The notes under the pieces: model-generated
What the model was told of the DNA's origin: nothing
What the model saw: only the letters and a program-made list of their open reading frames with translations
Databases searched by the model: none
From: Mucilaginibacter_A sp965201005
GTDB lineage: Bacteria > Bacteroidota > Bacteroidia > Sphingobacteriales > Sphingobacteriaceae
DNA: 64,000 nucleotides
NCBI RefSeq assembly: GCF_965201005.1
Contig: NZ_OZ241747.1
Location: 3,224,001-3,288,000 of the forward strand
Reading direction: 5' to 3'
Part shown: positions 62,999-64,000 of the stretch, one piece after another
How the letters are laid out: each line of letters starts with the position of its first letter
Numbering within the stretch: position 1 is the first letter of the stretch
Program-made: the position numbers and the translations under genes

Positions 62999-63715
62999 AT
63001 GAAAAAAACATTGATCATTGTTGCGCTAACTACGATTGCAACAACATCTTTTGCGCAAAACCAGCAGGAACAGAAAGAAATTAAAGCCAATAAGAGCACC
63101 CAGCAGGACGTGAAAACCAGGGCGGCCGGCGCAATGGGCAAAGGCGAAAGCAATGAAAAATTTGGCCAGCCAAAACGTATTGAAGACAGCTATCCGTTAA
63201 CGACTGATGCAGATCGCCAAAAAATCTCTAAAATGATGCAGCAGATGACCGTTGATTTGCTTTCGCTGTTCAATCAGTACAAAGAAGCGCACTGGAACGT
63301 GAACGGGCCGTTGTATCTTCCTCTGCACGATTATTATCAGGAACAGGCAGATTATTATCGCTTGCAGGCAGATATTTTTGCAGAACGGAACTTGCAATTA
63401 GGCTATAGTGTTGACGGCCGTTACAGCACCATCAGCAAAACCAGCAACATTCCGGATTTTCCTGCCGGATATGTAACTGACAATGAATCGCTTAAATTAC
63501 TGATCGATAGGGTAACTGTTTTGCAAAAAGAAATCTATACTTATATTGCAGAGAGCAATAGTGTTGACCCGGTGACGAGCAATAAACTACAGGACCTGGC
63601 TTATAATGTCGATAAAAATATCTGGAAATTAAGGATCCATTTACAAAAACCAGGCGGAACAGGCGAAAACCTTCCCTGGAGCGGGCAGCAGTCACGTGAC
63701 CGGACGGGAAATTAA
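62999..63715 (+). CDS. Exported Dps/ferritin-like protein
   Basis: 238 residues. Signal peptide MKKTLIIVALTTIATTSFAQ, then a low-complexity, Lys/Gln-rich linker of about 50 residues, then a Dps four-helix domain with the ferroxidase pattern EAHWNVNGPLYLPLHDYYQEQADYYRLQADIFAER. Dps proteins bind iron and protect DNA in the cytoplasm; a signal peptide points to periplasmic use, as for exported ferritin-like proteins. The C-terminal 15 residues are polar and probably disordered. Confidence 0.83.
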   Translation: MKKTLIIVALTTIATTSFAQNQQEQKEIKANKSTQQDVKTRAAGAMGKGESNEKFGQPKRIEDSYPLTTDADRQKISKMMQQMTVDLLSLFNQYKEAHWNVNGPLYLPLHDYYQEQADYYRLQADIFAERNLQLGYSVDGRYSTISKTSNIPDFPAGYVTDNESLKLLIDRVTVLQKEIYTYIAESNSVDPVTSNKLQDLAYNVDKNIWKLRIHLQKPGGTGENLPWSGQQSRDRTGN

Positions 63716-63740
63716 ATATTAAACGAAACCAAAAATCGGA

Positions 63741-63762
63741 GGGCTGCATAAGCCCTTTTTTT
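63741..63762 (+). terminator. Rho-independent terminator after the Dps-like gene
   Basis: GGGCT and AGCCC arms around GCATA form a short hairpin followed by a run of seven T, 26 bp after the Dps stop. Confidence 0.8.
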
Positions 63763-63817
63763 GGTTATTTTTTAGAAAACCTCAACAAAGCAATTTAGGC
63801 TCGACAGCTGGTCAGTA

Positions 63818-64000
63818 TCAATTCACACTTCTTTCCAATGCTTTGATTTGTGGCTGATAATCCCGAGGCAAAATTGCAGCTTTTACCAAACCGTCCAGCT
63901 TTAGTTTACGGCTCAGTTTGTACATCGGCACAATCAGTTTCAGCAAAAAAATATCTTTCAGACCTAATAATTGCCGCACATATCCGGGCACCAATTGGGC
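63818..64000 (-). CDS. C-terminal fragment of an unidentified protein (cut by the right edge)
   Basis: 60 codons read from the right edge to TGA at 63820-63818: ..YVRQLLGLKDIFLLKLIVPMY KLSRKL.. and ending LPRDYQPQIKALERSVN. A helical amphipathic stretch is visible but no family could be assigned. Confidence 0.55.
   Translation of the reverse strand, partial: AQLVPGYVRQLLGLKDIFLLKLIVPMYKLSRKLKLDGLVKAAILPRDYQPQIKALERSVN

Overview
The window looks like chromosomal DNA from a Sphingobacteriaceae bacterium (Mucilaginibacter/Pedobacter type). The support is a SusC/SusD pair with many secreted glycoside hydrolases, a fused HemC-HemD protein, a C5 heme pathway ending in HemJ, TonB-type and lipoprotein signals typical of Bacteroidetes, and TAnnTTTG-like promoter boxes. 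No rRNA, tRNA or CRISPR array was seen. Placement to genus is inference.

Layout. 1-25 kb is a polysaccharide utilization locus, probably for pectin: GH78 rhamnosidase (cut by the left edge), an AraA-like isomerase, GH106 rhamnosidase, SusD, SusC (all minus), then an AraC regulator, a GH43-like protein, a GH5 mannanase-like pseudogene, a GH28 polygalacturonase and a GH43 with discoidin domain (plus), then a sugar MFS transporter and a mannose-6-phosphate isomerase (minus). An IS982 element with flanking gene fragments interrupts it at 16.0-17.5 kb. 26-28.2 kb carries tdh-kbl (threonine to glycine). 28.9-34.3 kb is a decayed zone: a LacI fragment bounded by repeats, a 2Fe-2S/cytochrome c/molybdopterin oxidoreductase operon whose large subunit has an in-frame stop, and a left-truncated IS5-family element. 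36.9-46.3 kb is the heme cluster hemA-hemCD-hemB-hemL-(histidine kinase, response regulator, TPR-like protein)-hemE-hemJ. 46.7-49.8 kb holds small enzymes and an AT-rich DUF4209-like protein with a HEPN-type R-x4-H motif. 49.9-64 kb has pruA, a cytochrome b, a VIT-like transporter, a metal efflux system with an RND-TolC fusion, a sulfite oxidase-like molybdoenzyme, a second two-component system and an exported Dps-like ferritin.

The most unusual feature runs across the whole window: a 12-base motif, ATGCTTCTTTTA (reverse TAAAAGAAGCAT), found by hand about 57 times including near variants, mostly intergenic and often as convergent inverted pairs 50-210 bp apart. Each motif is usually the first arm of a small dyad TTTTA-N5/6-TAAAA. 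In the left half many pairs are nested inside a second inverted repeat, GAGCCTGTTTAAATT, giving 150-165 bp MITE-like elements. That outer sequence is also the right end of the IS5-family element at 34.3 kb, which suggests the IS mobilised them. In the right half the motif occurs as bare pairs or singles, with a variant ATGCTGTTTTTA, sometimes directly before start codons (hemE, hemJ, a hydrolase) or read into protein ends (HemL, LacI fragment).
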